A stretch of DNA of 64,000 nucleotides from Leucobacter salsicius M1-8 (GTDB lineage Bacteria > Actinomycetota > Actinomycetes > Actinomycetales > Microbacteriaceae), in contig NZ_AOCN01000028.1 of the NCBI RefSeq assembly GCF_000350525.1, forward strand, positions 1 through 64,000. The letters are read 5' to 3'. A program made the translations under genes and the position numbers. Under the pieces are notes generated by a model. It was not told where the DNA came from. It saw nothing but the letters and a program-made list of their open reading frames with translations, and ran no database searches. Shown here in pieces: positions 8,122 through 17,667 of this stretch. Numbering within the stretch: position 1 is the first letter of the stretch; the number at the start of each line of letters is the position of its first letter.

Positions 8122-9099
8122 CTAGGCGCGCGGGTGGGCCAGGCGGTAGTTCGCAGCGAGCCGTTCGGTCGACACGTGCGTGTAGACCTGCGTGCTTGCC
8201 AGGCTCGCGTGGCCCAGCATTTCCTGCACGACTCTGAGATCTGCGCCGCCGTTCAGCATGTGGGTGGCGGCGGTGTGTCGAAATGTGTGCGGGCCGCTGG
8301 GCCCGCCGCCCGGTACGGCCTCGAGCTCGTGCGCCACGAGCTTGTACACCACTGATGCACCGAGGGCTCCCCCACGGCTCCCCAGAAAGAGTTCATCCCG
8401 TGCCGTGCGGCCCGGCGTTTGTGGGGTGTCGGCCGCAGCATGTTGCCCCCGGGCCAACAGCACGGGGCGCGCTTCTCGCAGATAGCGTTCGATGGCGCGC
8501 GTGGCCGGCAGCCCCACGGGCACGACCCGCTCCTTGCTCCCCTTGCCAATCACACGCACCGTGTGCTCTCGGCGGTCGAAGCCGTGCAGCTCGAGGCCGC
8601 ACAGCTCAGAGACGCGCAGTGCTGAGGCATACAGCAGTTCGAGAACTGCGTGATCTCGCAGGTGCACGGGATCCCCTTCGGCTGCTCGGCGGGCCGCCCG
8701 TTCAAGCAGGCTGCCGACGTGGCTCTCGGACAGGACACGGGGCAGTGACTGCGGCGGTTTGGGTGCGCGCAGTCTTGCCGCCGGATTCGCGGGCACGTAT
8801 TCGCACCGTTCTAGCCAGGTTCCGAACGATTTCAGGGTGGCGACGCCCCTCGCGAGGGTCGCTTTGGACAGGCCGCGCTGCTGTCGTGCCCACAACCATT
8901 CGCGCATGACCTCGATGCCACAGCTTTCAAGCGTGGCGGCCCCCTGGGCCTGCGCAAGTTGGCCCTGCGCAAACCTGGCGAAGTCTGCGAGGTCGGTTCG
9001 ATAAGCCTTCACGGTGGCCTCGGAGTACCCGTATTCCAGGCGCACGGCCGCCAGAAACTCGTCGATCGCGAAGCTCAGCAGCATGTTCCCTATTGTCAC
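8122..9099 (-). CDS. xerC: Tyrosine recombinase XerC
   Basis: XerC and its partner XerD resolve chromosome dimers at dif. Of 325 residues, the N-terminal SAM-like core-binding domain begins FLAAVRLEYGYSEATVKAYR. The catalytic domain shows the Arg in SALRVSELCGL, the Lys in GKGSKERVVPV, HTFRHTAATHMLNGG (HxxR), LGHASLASTQ and the nucleophile Tyr in VYTHVS. The start is either GTG 9099 or ATG 9084 (MLLSFAIDEFL); neither has an ideal ribosome-binding site. Its place next to rpsB, dprA and comM is conserved in actinobacteria and favours XerC over XerD. Confidence 0.9.
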   Translation of the reverse strand: MTIGNMLLSFAIDEFLAAVRLEYGYSEATVKAYRTDLADFARFAQGQLAQAQGAATLESCGIEVMREWLWARQQRGLSKATLARGVATLKSFGTWLERCEYVPANPAARLRAPKPPQSLPRVLSESHVGSLLERAARRAAEGDPVHLRDHAVLELLYASALRVSELCGLELHGFDRREHTVRVIGKGSKERVVPVGLPATRAIERYLREARPVLLARGQHAAADTPQTPGRTARDELFLGSRGGALGASVVYKLVAHELEAVPGGGPSGPHTFRHTAATHMLNGGADLRVVQEMLGHASLASTQVYTHVSTERLAANYRLAHPRA

Positions 9100-9252
9100 C
9101 CATATGCCCGGCGAAATGCATCAGTGTCGACAGGGGTACAGCACGAGATCACAATCCGGCTCACCGTTTGCGTGTCCTTCATGATTGCGCCACCTCCCGG
9201 CCATCCAATCTCCCTACTTTGAAGTCGTCCAACAACAACACAGGGAGAACTC

Positions 9253-12200
9253 ATGCTGCGAAAGCGCTACCCCATGCTGACCTCACAGGCGGTCATTTCG
9301 GCACCCACACGTCGCTTTTGGGGAGGGGTCGCAGTGACAGCCACCGTGTGCGCGCTGCTCGCGCCATCGCTGCCCGCGCAGGCCGTCGGTGGCCCGGCAG
9401 ACGCTACGGTTTCCTCGACCGAACAGGCACCGCAGGCGATGACGCAGGAGCGCATTGACGCGGCGAACGACGCATACAACGGGGTTGACGCGAAGCTCGA
9501 GTTCCTCACGATGTCTGACACCGAGCTCGGTGGAACCGCCACCGCCGACAAGACCGCCGAGCAGGTCGCCTACGAGGGCATTCTCCCCCACTTCAATCGC
9601 CTCAGCGAGTGGGCGAAGGCGAAGGACTTCTCGGTTGAGGCCGTCATCAATAACGGCGACGTGGTCGGCGCGAACGACCCGGAGTACAACGACCATCTCA
9701 AGGGCAACAGTGAGAAGACTGCGGGCTGGTACCGCGCGGTCGAGCGGGTCATGAGCGAGAGCTTCCCTGAGGCCCAGGTGCTCCTCACCCAGGGCAACCA
9801 CGACATCGCCGATCTTATGGGCAAGACGTTCGAGGAGGCTCGCGCTGGCAAGAGCCCCGAGTGGTTCTACCCGAACGCTGACACCGAGTACGTCAGCAAC
9901 TTCCACGCCACAATCGGCGGCATCGACTTCATCGGCCTCGATTACAACGGCAAGCACACCTACGGCTACGGCGGCCAGCACACCGGGTACCAGCAGTTCC
10001 TCAAGGACACGCTGCAGAGCATCTCGTCGGCGCCCGACTACGACCCGGCGAAGCCGATCTTCGTTTCCATTCATAGCGGCTACGGTGGCACCTCGCTCGG
10101 CGGCCCGTTCCACGGCGTCTACGACATGGCGGGGCCGGATCTGCAGAAGATTCTCTCCGACTACCCGCAGGCCATGCTGGGTTCGGCGCACACCCACTTC
10201 TCGTCAAACCCGGAGACGAGCATCTTCCAGAAGGACTTCACCGTCTACGAGAACGCCTCGATGAACTACATCTACCAGGATGTGCCGGGCGACTTTATCG
10301 GTGGCGGCTACTTTGACGGCAATCAGGGTGACCCCGAGGGCGGGATCGGCCAGACTAAGAGCGCCAACTTCGTGACGGTGCTCGACACCGGTGAAACGGT
10401 GATTCGCCGCTACGACGTCACCCAGAACCGCTGGATGGGCATGCCGTGGGTGGTCGACACGTCAAACGGCAAGGACGGCTTCACCTACACCAATGACCAG
10501 CGCAGCAAGGTGGCACCCTGGTGGCAGGCCTCTTCAATCGTGCCGAGCAAGGTGACCGAAACCGCGGTCACCCTCGGCTTCGATCACGCCAGCGACGACG
10601 AACTGGTGAACTACTACGAGGTCGAAATCACTGATTCAAACGGCAGCCCGGTCCCGTTTACGGCAAACCAGATGCCCGACTTCGGCAATACCAAGCCCAA
10701 GTCGTTCACCGGGTCGTTCAAGGCCTACTCGCGGTTCTACATGAAGCCCAACACGATGTCGTTCAACATCGACGGACTCAAGGCGGCGAAGACCTACCAG
10801 GTCAAGGTGTACGCCTTTGACGATTTCCAGAACAAGTCGAAGGCCCTCGAGGGTTCCTTCCGCACCGCGGGCACGAGCGTGCTCCCCGAGTTCCCCGAGA
10901 CCGAGACACCGGCTCCCACCGGAGAGTTCTTGAACCTCGCGTTCGAGGGCGATCTGAGCGACACCGGCGCGGCCGCGAGCTCGGCGCCCGCCCCCGCTCC
11001 CGTTGGGGCGGTGGAGTACGTCGACACGGACCGCACCGGGGCTTCGGGGCAGGCCGTGCGCATTGGTGGTGGCAGCGCCAACTATGTCGATCTCGGTTCA
11101 CGCCCCGAGTTCGACTTGGGCACCGACAAGGATCTGACCATCAGCTTCTGGACCAAGGTCACCGCGGTCAACGGCTACGGCTCGTTCATCAGCAACAAGA
11201 ACTGGGCAAACTGGTACCGCTCCGGCATCAACTTGGCGCCCGAAGGTTCCAACACCGGCAAGCTCGAGTTCACCGTGGGCGACGGCACCAACGGCGTCTA
11301 TGCCAGCGGCGATGTCACGAACTACCGTGGTTCGTGGCACCAGATGGCAGTCACTGTTGATCGCGCGCGCAACATGGCCAGCACGTTCATGGACGGCACG
11401 CTGGTGAAGGAAACCAGCCTCAACGGTGTGGGCAGCCTCACCAGCGGCCTCAACATGCTCGTGGGAGTAGACGGGGGAAAGTCATACGGCGCTGGGTTCG
11501 ATATGGACGATCTGCGCATGTGGGACTCCGCGCTCAGCGAGGCCGAACTGGCGAGCTTGTTCGCTGCAGACGACAGCTCCGCCGCGATCGCGGCGGTGTC
11601 GGGCGCCGTCGAGTACGCGAATGAGGTCATCGCTGCGAACGAGGTTGCCGCGGCCAACGGGCGCGTGTTTGACCAGGCCCTCACCGATGCGCTCACGGCG
11701 GCTGTCGCGGGTGCGGAGGGTGCACTCGCCCAGGCGCCGGTGAGCAAGTCTGCGCTGCGCGATGCGCACGTCGCGCTCAAGGCCGCTGCCGCAGAGGTCG
11801 AGGCGCAGCCCGTGCGTTACGCCTACGCGGCAACCGCAGTCAACGGCACCGTTACCCCGGCAGACGGCGTTGCAGACGCCCAGGGCGAGCTGCGCTTGAA
11901 GCTTGCCCCCGACGCGGGCTTCCAGATCGACGACGCTGCGATCCTCGTCTCAGGAGCTGAGAGCCACGCCGTGGTCGGGGACGAGCTCGTCATCCAGAAC
12001 GCGCAGCAGCGACTGGCTGTATCGGTCGAGTTTGCAGCGCTCGTCGACGAAGGTGGCGCGGGTGGCACCGCAAATGGCACCGCAAACGGTGGTTCGAACA
12101 CCGGTGCCGACGGTACTGCAGGTAGTGCCGCAGACGGAGGCGCGAACGGAACCCCGGGAACGAGCAACTCTGGCACGGGCGGCAGCAGCACGGCTAGCGG

Positions 12201-12411
12201 CTCGGCGCAGGGTGCAGCCAGCGGCGCGACCGGAGCAGCTCAGGGCGCAACCGGAGCGGGCACCGCAGATCCTCAGGCTCCCGGACTCGCCAATACCGGA
12301 GGCCAGTCGGCCGTCGGCTGGCTGGTAGCCGGAGCCGTCTCACTCGTGCTCGGTGCGGGGGCGCTCCTCACCGGGCGTCGTATGCGGGCCCGGCGCGCAA
12401 GCGCCGAGTAA
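9253..12411 (+). CDS. Cell-wall-anchored metallophosphoesterase with LamG-like domain
   Basis: A 1052-residue surface protein, ATG 9253 after AGGGAGAA. Domains in order: signal peptide (about 1-45); calcineurin-like phosphoesterase (about 75-390) with SDTELG, NNGDVVG, TQGNHD, SIHSG and SAHTHF metal-binding motifs; a fibronectin-III-like segment (about 415-545); a LamG/concanavalin-like domain (about 555-770, ending DDLRMWDSALSEAEL); an Ala-rich helical FIVAR-like stretch; a repeat-like domain; a Gly/Ala/Ser/Thr-rich wall-spanning linker; and a sorting signal LANTGG, hydrophobic helix and basic tail. LAXTG is the motif typically used by actinobacterial class E sortases. The substrate is unknown. 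It lies between xerC and dprA, which are usually close neighbours. Confidence 0.9.
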   Translation: MLRKRYPMLTSQAVISAPTRRFWGGVAVTATVCALLAPSLPAQAVGGPADATVSSTEQAPQAMTQERIDAANDAYNGVDAKLEFLTMSDTELGGTATADKTAEQVAYEGILPHFNRLSEWAKAKDFSVEAVINNGDVVGANDPEYNDHLKGNSEKTAGWYRAVERVMSESFPEAQVLLTQGNHDIADLMGKTFEEARAGKSPEWFYPNADTEYVSNFHATIGGIDFIGLDYNGKHTYGYGGQHTGYQQFLKDTLQSISSAPDYDPAKPIFVSIHSGYGGTSLGGPFHGVYDMAGPDLQKILSDYPQAMLGSAHTHFSSNPETSIFQKDFTVYENASMNYIYQDVPGDFIGGGYFDGNQGDPEGGIGQTKSANFVTVLDTGETVIRRYDVTQNRWMGMPWVVDTSNGKDGFTYTNDQRSKVAPWWQASSIVPSKVTETAVTLGFDHASDDELVNYYEVEITDSNGSPVPFTANQMPDFGNTKPKSFTGSFKAYSRFYMKPNTMSFNIDGLKAAKTYQVKVYAFDDFQNKSKALEGSFRTAGTSVLPEFPETETPAPTGEFLNLAFEGDLSDTGAAASSAPAPAPVGAVEYVDTDRTGASGQAVRIGGGSANYVDLGSRPEFDLGTDKDLTISFWTKVTAVNGYGSFISNKNWANWYRSGINLAPEGSNTGKLEFTVGDGTNGVYASGDVTNYRGSWHQMAVTVDRARNMASTFMDGTLVKETSLNGVGSLTSGLNMLVGVDGGKSYGAGFDMDDLRMWDSALSEAELASLFAADDSSAAIAAVSGAVEYANEVIAANEVAAANGRVFDQALTDALTAAVAGAEGALAQAPVSKSALRDAHVALKAAAAEVEAQPVRYAYAATAVNGTVTPADGVADAQGELRLKLAPDAGFQIDDAAILVSGAESHAVVGDELVIQNAQQRLAVSVEFAALVDEGGAGGTANGTANGGSNTGADGTAGSAADGGANGTPGTSNSGTGGSSTASGSAQGAASGATGAAQGATGAGTADPQAPGLANTGGQSAVGWLVAGAVSLVLGAGALLTGRRMRARRASAE

Positions 12412-12440
12412 ACGGGCACACGCGGCAACTCAATTCATCG

Positions 12441-12485
12441 GCCGGGGCGGTGGGAACAGACAAGCGCTGTTCCCACCGCCCCGGC
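12441..12485. terminator. Bidirectional terminator between phosphoesterase gene and dprA
   Basis: A perfect 19-bp inverted repeat (12441-12459 and 12467-12485, arms beginning GCCGGGGCGG) with a 7-nt loop, filling the gap between two convergent genes. There is no long T tract on either side. Confidence 0.75.
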
Positions 12486-12488
12486 TCG

Positions 12489-13733
12489 TTAGCACTGCCG
12501 CGACAGCTTCCACCCCGGCTCCGCTCCGACTTGCACGCCGGGCTCAGCGCTCGTTACGTGGCCCAACAGCTGTAGCTCGGCCAGCGCCCCGCGGGCCTCC
12601 TCGCGGGTGACCCCCGCCTCGCGCACGATCTCGTTCAGGCCGCGTGCTCCGCGCAGCGGCAGGGCGTCGAGCACTCGGCGGTGCAGCGGGGGCGGCCGAT
12701 CGGTCTCCGGTTCCAGATCGAACAGCGCGACGTCCACGCCGATGCCCATGAGCTCCTGTGCCTCGACCGCGTTCGTGACCAGGGTCGCGTCGTAGTCCCG
12801 AATCAGGCGGTGGCACCCGCTCGAGGCGGGGCTCGTCACCGGCCCGGGCACCGCGCCGAGCGGCCGCGAGAGTTCGGCCGCGTGCCCCGCCGTATTCAAA
12901 GACCCCGACCGCCCCCCCGCCTCGGTGACGAGGGTGGCGCGTGCGAGCGCGGCGATCGACCTGTTGCGTTGTAAAAACCGCCACCGGGTCGGAGCCGACC
13001 CCGGCACCATCTCCGAGCAAATCAACCCCTCCCGACCGATGCTCGCGAGGAGCTCCGCGTGTCCGCTCGGGTACGGGCGATCGACCCCGCCCGCCAACAC
13101 CGCAATGGTCTTGCCCCCTGCGGCGAGCGCCGTGCGGTGGGCAACCGCGTCGATTCCATAGGCTGCGCCCGAGACAATCACGACGTCGGCTGCGCAGACC
13201 CCGTCGGTTATCTCTGCGGTGACATGGGCGCCATACCCCGTGCAGGCACGAGCACCCACAACGGCGAGGGAGGTACGTTGGAGTAGCGCGGGATCTCCGC
13301 GCAACCACAGCATCAGTGGGGCGTGCGGGCCGAGATCCGCGAACGACCCGGGCCAGCACCGGTCCCCCTGCATGATGAGGCGGGTTCCGGTCTCGAGTGC
13401 CCGCCGCAGGTCCTGGAGCGTCGCCTGTTTGTCGAGTCTCGGCTGCCATCTGGCTATCCCCTTCGCGAATGCCGCAGGGTCGAGCAGGCCGGCCTCTCCC
13501 GCGACCGGAAGGCTCCCCTGAATCACGGCGTCGAGCGCGGCCACAGCCCCCAGGGCCTCGATCAGGCGCCCGGCCGTCGCGTCCCCGGGTTCGGCAAGGC
13601 GGGCCCAAGCCGCTCGCGCAAATCGCTCGCCCACTCGGCGGGCTACGTGATCCGGATCAGCCCGTTCGCCCTCGGGGCTGGCCTCGAGCGCACGCAGTAG
13701 TCGCGCGGTGTCATCGTCTAGCTCAAGCGTCAT
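12489..13733 (-). CDS. dprA: DNA-processing protein DprA
   Basis: DprA binds incoming single-stranded DNA and loads RecA during transformation. Within 414 residues the Rossmann-like core shows VVGARACTGYGAHVT, SGAAYGIDAVAHRTAL, LAGGVDRPYPSGH and GGRSGSLNTAGHAAEL, followed by a C-terminal winged-helix (DML1-like) domain, LLGHVTSAEPGV being its end. The ATG overlaps the comM stop codon (ATGA), so the two are translationally coupled in the yraN-comM-dprA operon. Whether the organism is naturally competent cannot be told. Confidence 0.94.
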   Translation of the reverse strand: MTLELDDDTARLLRALEASPEGERADPDHVARRVGERFARAAWARLAEPGDATAGRLIEALGAVAALDAVIQGSLPVAGEAGLLDPAAFAKGIARWQPRLDKQATLQDLRRALETGTRLIMQGDRCWPGSFADLGPHAPLMLWLRGDPALLQRTSLAVVGARACTGYGAHVTAEITDGVCAADVVIVSGAAYGIDAVAHRTALAAGGKTIAVLAGGVDRPYPSGHAELLASIGREGLICSEMVPGSAPTRWRFLQRNRSIAALARATLVTEAGGRSGSLNTAGHAAELSRPLGAVPGPVTSPASSGCHRLIRDYDATLVTNAVEAQELMGIGVDVALFDLEPETDRPPPLHRRVLDALPLRGARGLNEIVREAGVTREEARGALAELQLLGHVTSAEPGVQVGAEPGWKLSRQC

Positions 13734-15295
13734 GATCGGTCTCCTCCTCGGAGCGTGAGCGCCTGCGCGAGCTCCGCTCTGCCGGGCCGGGGTTTGCTCG
13801 CGAGATCCGCGATGCTCCAGGCGAGGCGCAGCGCCCGGTCATAGCCGCGCATCGTGATCGCTCCGCGCGCGTATGCCTGATCGAGCACGGCGGTGTCGGC
13901 ACGGTCGAGCTTGAACGCGCCCCGCAGCATGGTGCCGGGCACCTCGGCGTTGACCCGCCACGGGGTGCTGCGTAGCCGGTGGGCCGCCCGCTCACGTGCT
14001 GCGAGCACGCGGTCACGCAGTTCAGTACTCGTGGCCCGTCGCCCGTCGTCGGCATTCACGAGGGCCCGCGAGACCCGGTGCAGGGTGAGCCGCACGTCGA
14101 TGCGATCAGAGAGCGGGCCCGAGATGCGCTGCTGGTACCGCATCCGCGCGGACGGCGTGCAGGTGCACTGAATCGCAGTCTCCACCGACCCCGCGTTGCC
14201 GCACTGGCAGGGGTTCGAGGCGAGCACGAGCTGCAGCTTCGCGGGCAGCACGGCCCGCACCCGCGCCCGATGAATCTCAACGGACCCCGATTCGAGCGGT
14301 TGGCGCAGCGCCTCGAGCACATCGCGGGCGAATTCTGGTGCCTCGTCCATGAACAGCACACCATGGCAGGCGCGCGTGATCGCGCCCGGCCGCACCTCGC
14401 TGCCGTGGCCCCCACCGATGATGGCTACCGTCGAGGCGGTGTGGTGTGGACTCTCGAACGGCGGCGTGCGCACGAGCGAGGTCAGCGCGGTGCCCCCGAG
14501 CGAGGCGATGCAGCTGGCTTGCAGCGCCTCATCGTCGGAGAGCGGCGGCAGGATCGTCGCGAGCCGCGTCGCCAGCAGCGTCTTGCCCGCCCCCGGAGGG
14601 CCCAGGAGCGAGACATGGTGCCGCCCCGCCGCGGCCACGACGAACGCCTCGATGGCTTCGGGCTGGCCGATGACGTCAGACATGTCGCCGGTGTACGCGC
14701 CACCCGCGCTCGCCGCAGGCCCCTCCGGTGGCGCACCAGCCGCTGTCTCTACAACTACCGCCGCTGCAGCCGACCGGCTTCCGCGATACCACTCCACCGC
14801 GGCCTCGAGGTCTGCCACTGGTACCACTTCGATGCCGGGCACGAGCCTAGCCTCCGCCGCGCAGCCGACAGGCACCATGACCCGCGCAAACCCCTGCGCA
14901 CGCGCGGCGACCACCGCCGAGAGCAAGCCCGCGGGGCGACGCAACTCACCGCTGAGCCCCAACTCCCCCAGGTGCACGGTCTCGTGCATATCTCGCTCGG
15001 GTACCTTGCGCGATGCGGCGAGCGCGGCCAACGCGATTGCGAGGTCGAATCCGGATCCGTGCTTGGGTAGCGCTGCTGGCGAAAGATTGATCGTCAAAAA
15101 TCGATCGGATAGGGGCAGCCCAATCTGGCTGGTTGCGGTACGCACCCGGAGTTTGGCCTCGGCCAACGCCGCATCGGGCAGCCCAATGATGGCCATGCCG
15201 GGCAACTGCTGCGACACGGCAGCCTCGACCATCACGGCGGTACCGTCAAGGCCGGTGAGCGACACTGCCGCGGCACGGCTGACGCGGGCGCTCAC
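13730..15295 (-). CDS. comM: Mg-chelatase-like AAA+ ATPase, YifB/ComM family
   Basis: ComM is a hexameric helicase that promotes branch migration during recombination of transformed DNA. The GTG at 15295 (VSARVSRAAAVSLTGLDG) overlaps the yraN stop (GTGA), giving 521 residues; the open frame upstream of it lies inside yraN. Motifs are the N-terminal Lon-like fold (SPAALPKHGSGFDLAIALAAL), Walker A GPPGAGKTLLATRL, Walker B region GVLFMDEAPEF, a CxCG-type zinc-like segment (NPCQCGNAG, then CTC) and a C-terminal RAELAQALTLR helix. It sits between yraN and dprA. Confidence 0.93.
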   Translation of the reverse strand: MSARVSRAAAVSLTGLDGTAVMVEAAVSQQLPGMAIIGLPDAALAEAKLRVRTATSQIGLPLSDRFLTINLSPAALPKHGSGFDLAIALAALAASRKVPERDMHETVHLGELGLSGELRRPAGLLSAVVAARAQGFARVMVPVGCAAEARLVPGIEVVPVADLEAAVEWYRGSRSAAAAVVVETAAGAPPEGPAASAGGAYTGDMSDVIGQPEAIEAFVVAAAGRHHVSLLGPPGAGKTLLATRLATILPPLSDDEALQASCIASLGGTALTSLVRTPPFESPHHTASTVAIIGGGHGSEVRPGAITRACHGVLFMDEAPEFARDVLEALRQPLESGSVEIHRARVRAVLPAKLQLVLASNPCQCGNAGSVETAIQCTCTPSARMRYQQRISGPLSDRIDVRLTLHRVSRALVNADDGRRATSTELRDRVLAARERAAHRLRSTPWRVNAEVPGTMLRGAFKLDRADTAVLDQAYARGAITMRGYDRALRLAWSIADLASKPRPGRAELAQALTLRGGDRS

Positions 15296-15711
15296 GAAAT
15301 ACCCCGCAGATGGTCGATGCTGGGCGAGGCCCCGGGGCGCAACACGATACCGATCGCATCGACGCGCAGACGTTCCCACCACGGCCGGGCGGGCTGCCCA
15401 GTGTCGTCGGCAAAGCCCGTCGCATTGGCCTCGCTCGAGCGGCACCAGTCGAGCAGCAGCCTGCGCAGCCGGTCGGCTTTGCGCTGCGTGATGGCTTGGA
15501 GTGGATGGCCGTAGCCGAGCCCCGTGCGGGTCTTCACCTCGACTGCGACGAGCGTCCCCTCGTCCACGACGACGAGGTCAAGCTCGCCGTACCGGCTGTG
15601 CCAGTTGCGGTCGAGGACGTGGAACCCGAGCCCCTCGAGATACGCGGCCGCGATGGCCTCGCCTCGGGCCCCGACCGTGCGATTGTGTGACGCGGGTTTG
15701 CTCTGGTTCAC
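15292..15711 (-). CDS. YraN-family endonuclease-like protein
   Basis: A UPF0102/YraN protein of 139 residues from GTG 15711 behind AGGAGG. The nuclease-fold core is visible: GEAIAAAYLEGLGF, GELDLVVVD and LVAVEVKTRT, giving the E...D...ExK arrangement of restriction-like folds. The biochemical role of YraN is not well defined. It heads the yraN-comM-dprA operon. In many actinobacteria the genes upstream of it are DUF2469 and rnhB; here the siderophore importer intervenes. Confidence 0.88.
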   Translation of the reverse strand: MNQSKPASHNRTVGARGEAIAAAYLEGLGFHVLDRNWHSRYGELDLVVVDEGTLVAVEVKTRTGLGYGHPLQAITQRKADRLRRLLLDWCRSSEANATGFADDTGQPARPWWERLRVDAIGIVLRPGASPSIDHLRGIS

Positions 15712-15865
15712 GGTGCACCTCCTGGTGCACCATCATCGGCCGCGCCGCATGCTCCCCGAAAGGGGGCGACACCCAATGTGGATATCTCGCGGGTTTTCAA
15801 GCAAACGGGTCGGCTGTGGACGACGTGTTGCGATCCGGAGCGAGAGCAGAGAACGAGCGAGCAGG

Positions 15866-16627
15866 CTACTCGCGGTAGTAGACCGCGACGCGTCGGCCCG
15901 CGTGCTCGAGCACCTCGACGGGCGTCTCGAACACCCGCTCGAGCACCTCGGGTGTGATGATCTCCTTAGGGGTACCCGAGGCGACGACGCGGCCGTTCGC
16001 GATCGCGACGATGCGGTCTGCGTATGCGGCCGCGAAGTTCACATCGTGAATCACGAGCACGACGGTCTTGCCGAGCGCGTCGGCGGCCGCCCGCACCTGC
16101 CCCATCATGGCGACCGCGTGCCGCATGTCGAGCCCGGTGAGTGGCTCGTCGAGCAGCACGTAGTCGGTGTCTTGCGCGAGCACCATCGCGACGAACGCGC
16201 GCTGGCGTTGCCCGCCCGAAAGCTCGTCGATGAACCGGTCCTCCATGCCCGCGAGGTTCAGAAACGCGATGGCCGCGTGGATCGCCCGCTCATCGGCGGG
16301 CGTGAGACGGCCGGCGGAGTGGGGAAACCGACCGAACGTCACGAGCTGGCGCACCGTGAGCCGTGCCATGAAGTGGTTTTCTTGCTTGAGAATCGAGATC
16401 GTCTGGGCGAGCTCCTTGGGGGGCGCGGTGCGCACGTCGAGCCCGCCCACTTCGACCTGCCCCACATCGGCTTGCAGCAGCCGCCCGATGATCGTAAGCA
16501 TCGTCGACTTCCCCGCACCGTTCGGCCCGATCAGCGCGGTCACCCCGCCGCGCTCGATCGTGAGGTCGATGGGTCCGAGCACTTGGCGGCCCCGGTACGT
16601 CTTGGTGACACCTTCTAAACGAATCAA
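15866..16627 (-). CDS. Iron-siderophore ABC transporter, ATP-binding protein
   Basis: The 253-residue ATPase of a FecCD-type importer. It has Walker [11 protein letters not shown]-loop, signature LSGGQRQRAFVAMVLAQ, Walker B DYVLLDEPLTGLD and the switch His in VIHDVNFAAAYADR. It overlaps the downstream permease reading frame by 4 bp (start 16627, permease stop 16624), so the operon order is binding protein, permease, permease, ATPase with coupled translation throughout. It powers ferric-siderophore uptake at the inner face of the membrane. Confidence 0.93.
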   Translation of the reverse strand: MIRLEGVTKTYRGRQVLGPIDLTIERGGVTALIGPNGAGKSTMLTIIGRLLQADVGQVEVGGLDVRTAPPKELAQTISILKQENHFMARLTVRQLVTFGRFPHSAGRLTPADERAIHAAIAFLNLAGMEDRFIDELSGGQRQRAFVAMVLAQDTDYVLLDEPLTGLDMRHAVAMMGQVRAAADALGKTVVLVIHDVNFAAAYADRIVAIANGRVVASGTPKEIITPEVLERVFETPVEVLEHAGRRVAVYYRE

Positions 16628-17667
16628 CGCAGTCCCTTTCGCAACAGCATGATCAAGAACAGCAGCCCGCCAGCAAACTCGATGATGACCGTCACGAGTC
16701 CCGCGGCGGCAAACACGTTCTTGAGAATAAATGTCGCTCCGAGGAGCGTCACCAGTCCGATGCCAATGGCGAGCGGCAAGGTTTCGGCGTGGGAATCACC
16801 CCGCGCGAGCTGGTAGGCGAGGGTCGCGACGAGAAACCCGTAGAACGTCATGGGCCCCACCATTGTCACCGACACCGAAATGAGCACGGCCACGGCTACG
16901 AGAATGCCAATCACCTCGCGCCGATACTGCACGCCCAGGCTCGTCGCGACATCGCGCCCGAGCGCCACCACGTCGAAGCGCCGTCGCCGCAGCCACGCCC
17001 ACACGAGTACGGCCCCCACCACTACCGCGGCCACTGGCAGATACTCGGCATTGCCCTTGCCGATCGAGCCAAACAGTCTCGCGCTCAGCACGTCGAACTC
17101 ACTCGGGGTCAGGAGCCGCTGCATGAACGTCGACACCGATCCGAAGCCCATCCCCAGCACCAGCCCCACGAGCAGCAGCAGGTGCAGATTCGTACGTTTG
17201 CCCGAAAACAGCCAGCCGTACAGCACGGTCGCAAACACGATCATCAGGAGGCTCTGAGCCAGGATTTTGGGGATCCCCTCAAAGCTCTGCGCCGTCACCC
17301 CAAACACGAACACGAGCGCCGTCTGGGACAGCACATATAGCGCATCAAATCCGAGAATCGACGGGGTCAGAATGCGGTTCGAGGTGGCCGAGTGAAACAG
17401 CACCGTCGCCACTGCCTGACACACCGCGACGAGCGCGATGGTGCCGAGCGACGCGAGCCTGGAGCGCACGATCGTCAGGAAGGCAGCCGATCCGGGTTCT
17501 GCCGGGTTGCCGTAGGTGAGAATTGCGATTGCGAGCAGCCCCGCGATCGCGAACACCGTGAGCACCGGGGCATAGTGCCGGATCCGGGACATCCGAGGCA
17601 CCGGAGCTGCGGGGGCGTCGCCCAAGCTGTTCAGCTGAACGGTGCCCTGTCTGGCGGTACTGGTCAT
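16624..17667 (-). CDS. Iron-siderophore ABC transporter permease (FecCD family)
   Basis: 347 residues with about nine hydrophobic segments. The FecCD core includes TSNRILTPSILGFDALY in place of the NPLA-P-x2-LG motif of classic FhuB/FepD, and VVALGRDVATSLGVQYRR for ATPase coupling, then VGPMTFYGFLV and LARGDSHAETLP. The NRILTPSILGFD form resembles the YclO/CeuC branch that carries catecholate siderophores such as petrobactin (inference). It overlaps both neighbours by 4 bp. Confidence 0.92.
   Translation of the reverse strand: MTSTARQGTVQLNSLGDAPAAPVPRMSRIRHYAPVLTVFAIAGLLAIAILTYGNPAEPGSAAFLTIVRSRLASLGTIALVAVCQAVATVLFHSATSNRILTPSILGFDALYVLSQTALVFVFGVTAQSFEGIPKILAQSLLMIVFATVLYGWLFSGKRTNLHLLLLVGLVLGMGFGSVSTFMQRLLTPSEFDVLSARLFGSIGKGNAEYLPVAAVVVGAVLVWAWLRRRRFDVVALGRDVATSLGVQYRREVIGILVAVAVLISVSVTMVGPMTFYGFLVATLAYQLARGDSHAETLPLAIGIGLVTLLGATFILKNVFAAAGLVTVIIEFAGGLLFLIMLLRKGLR

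Noticed and set aside
9140-9180. A possible PHO-box-like CTCACCG repeat before the phosphoesterase gene
   Set aside because: Only one convincing half-site is present and the second repeat does not match; insufficient for a PhoP operator.
15773-15820. Further DnaA-box-like sites (reverse of ATATCCACA and TCGTCCACA) between yraN and the siderophore genes
   Set aside because: Isolated, imperfect matches that are expected by chance in a 64-kb high-GC window.
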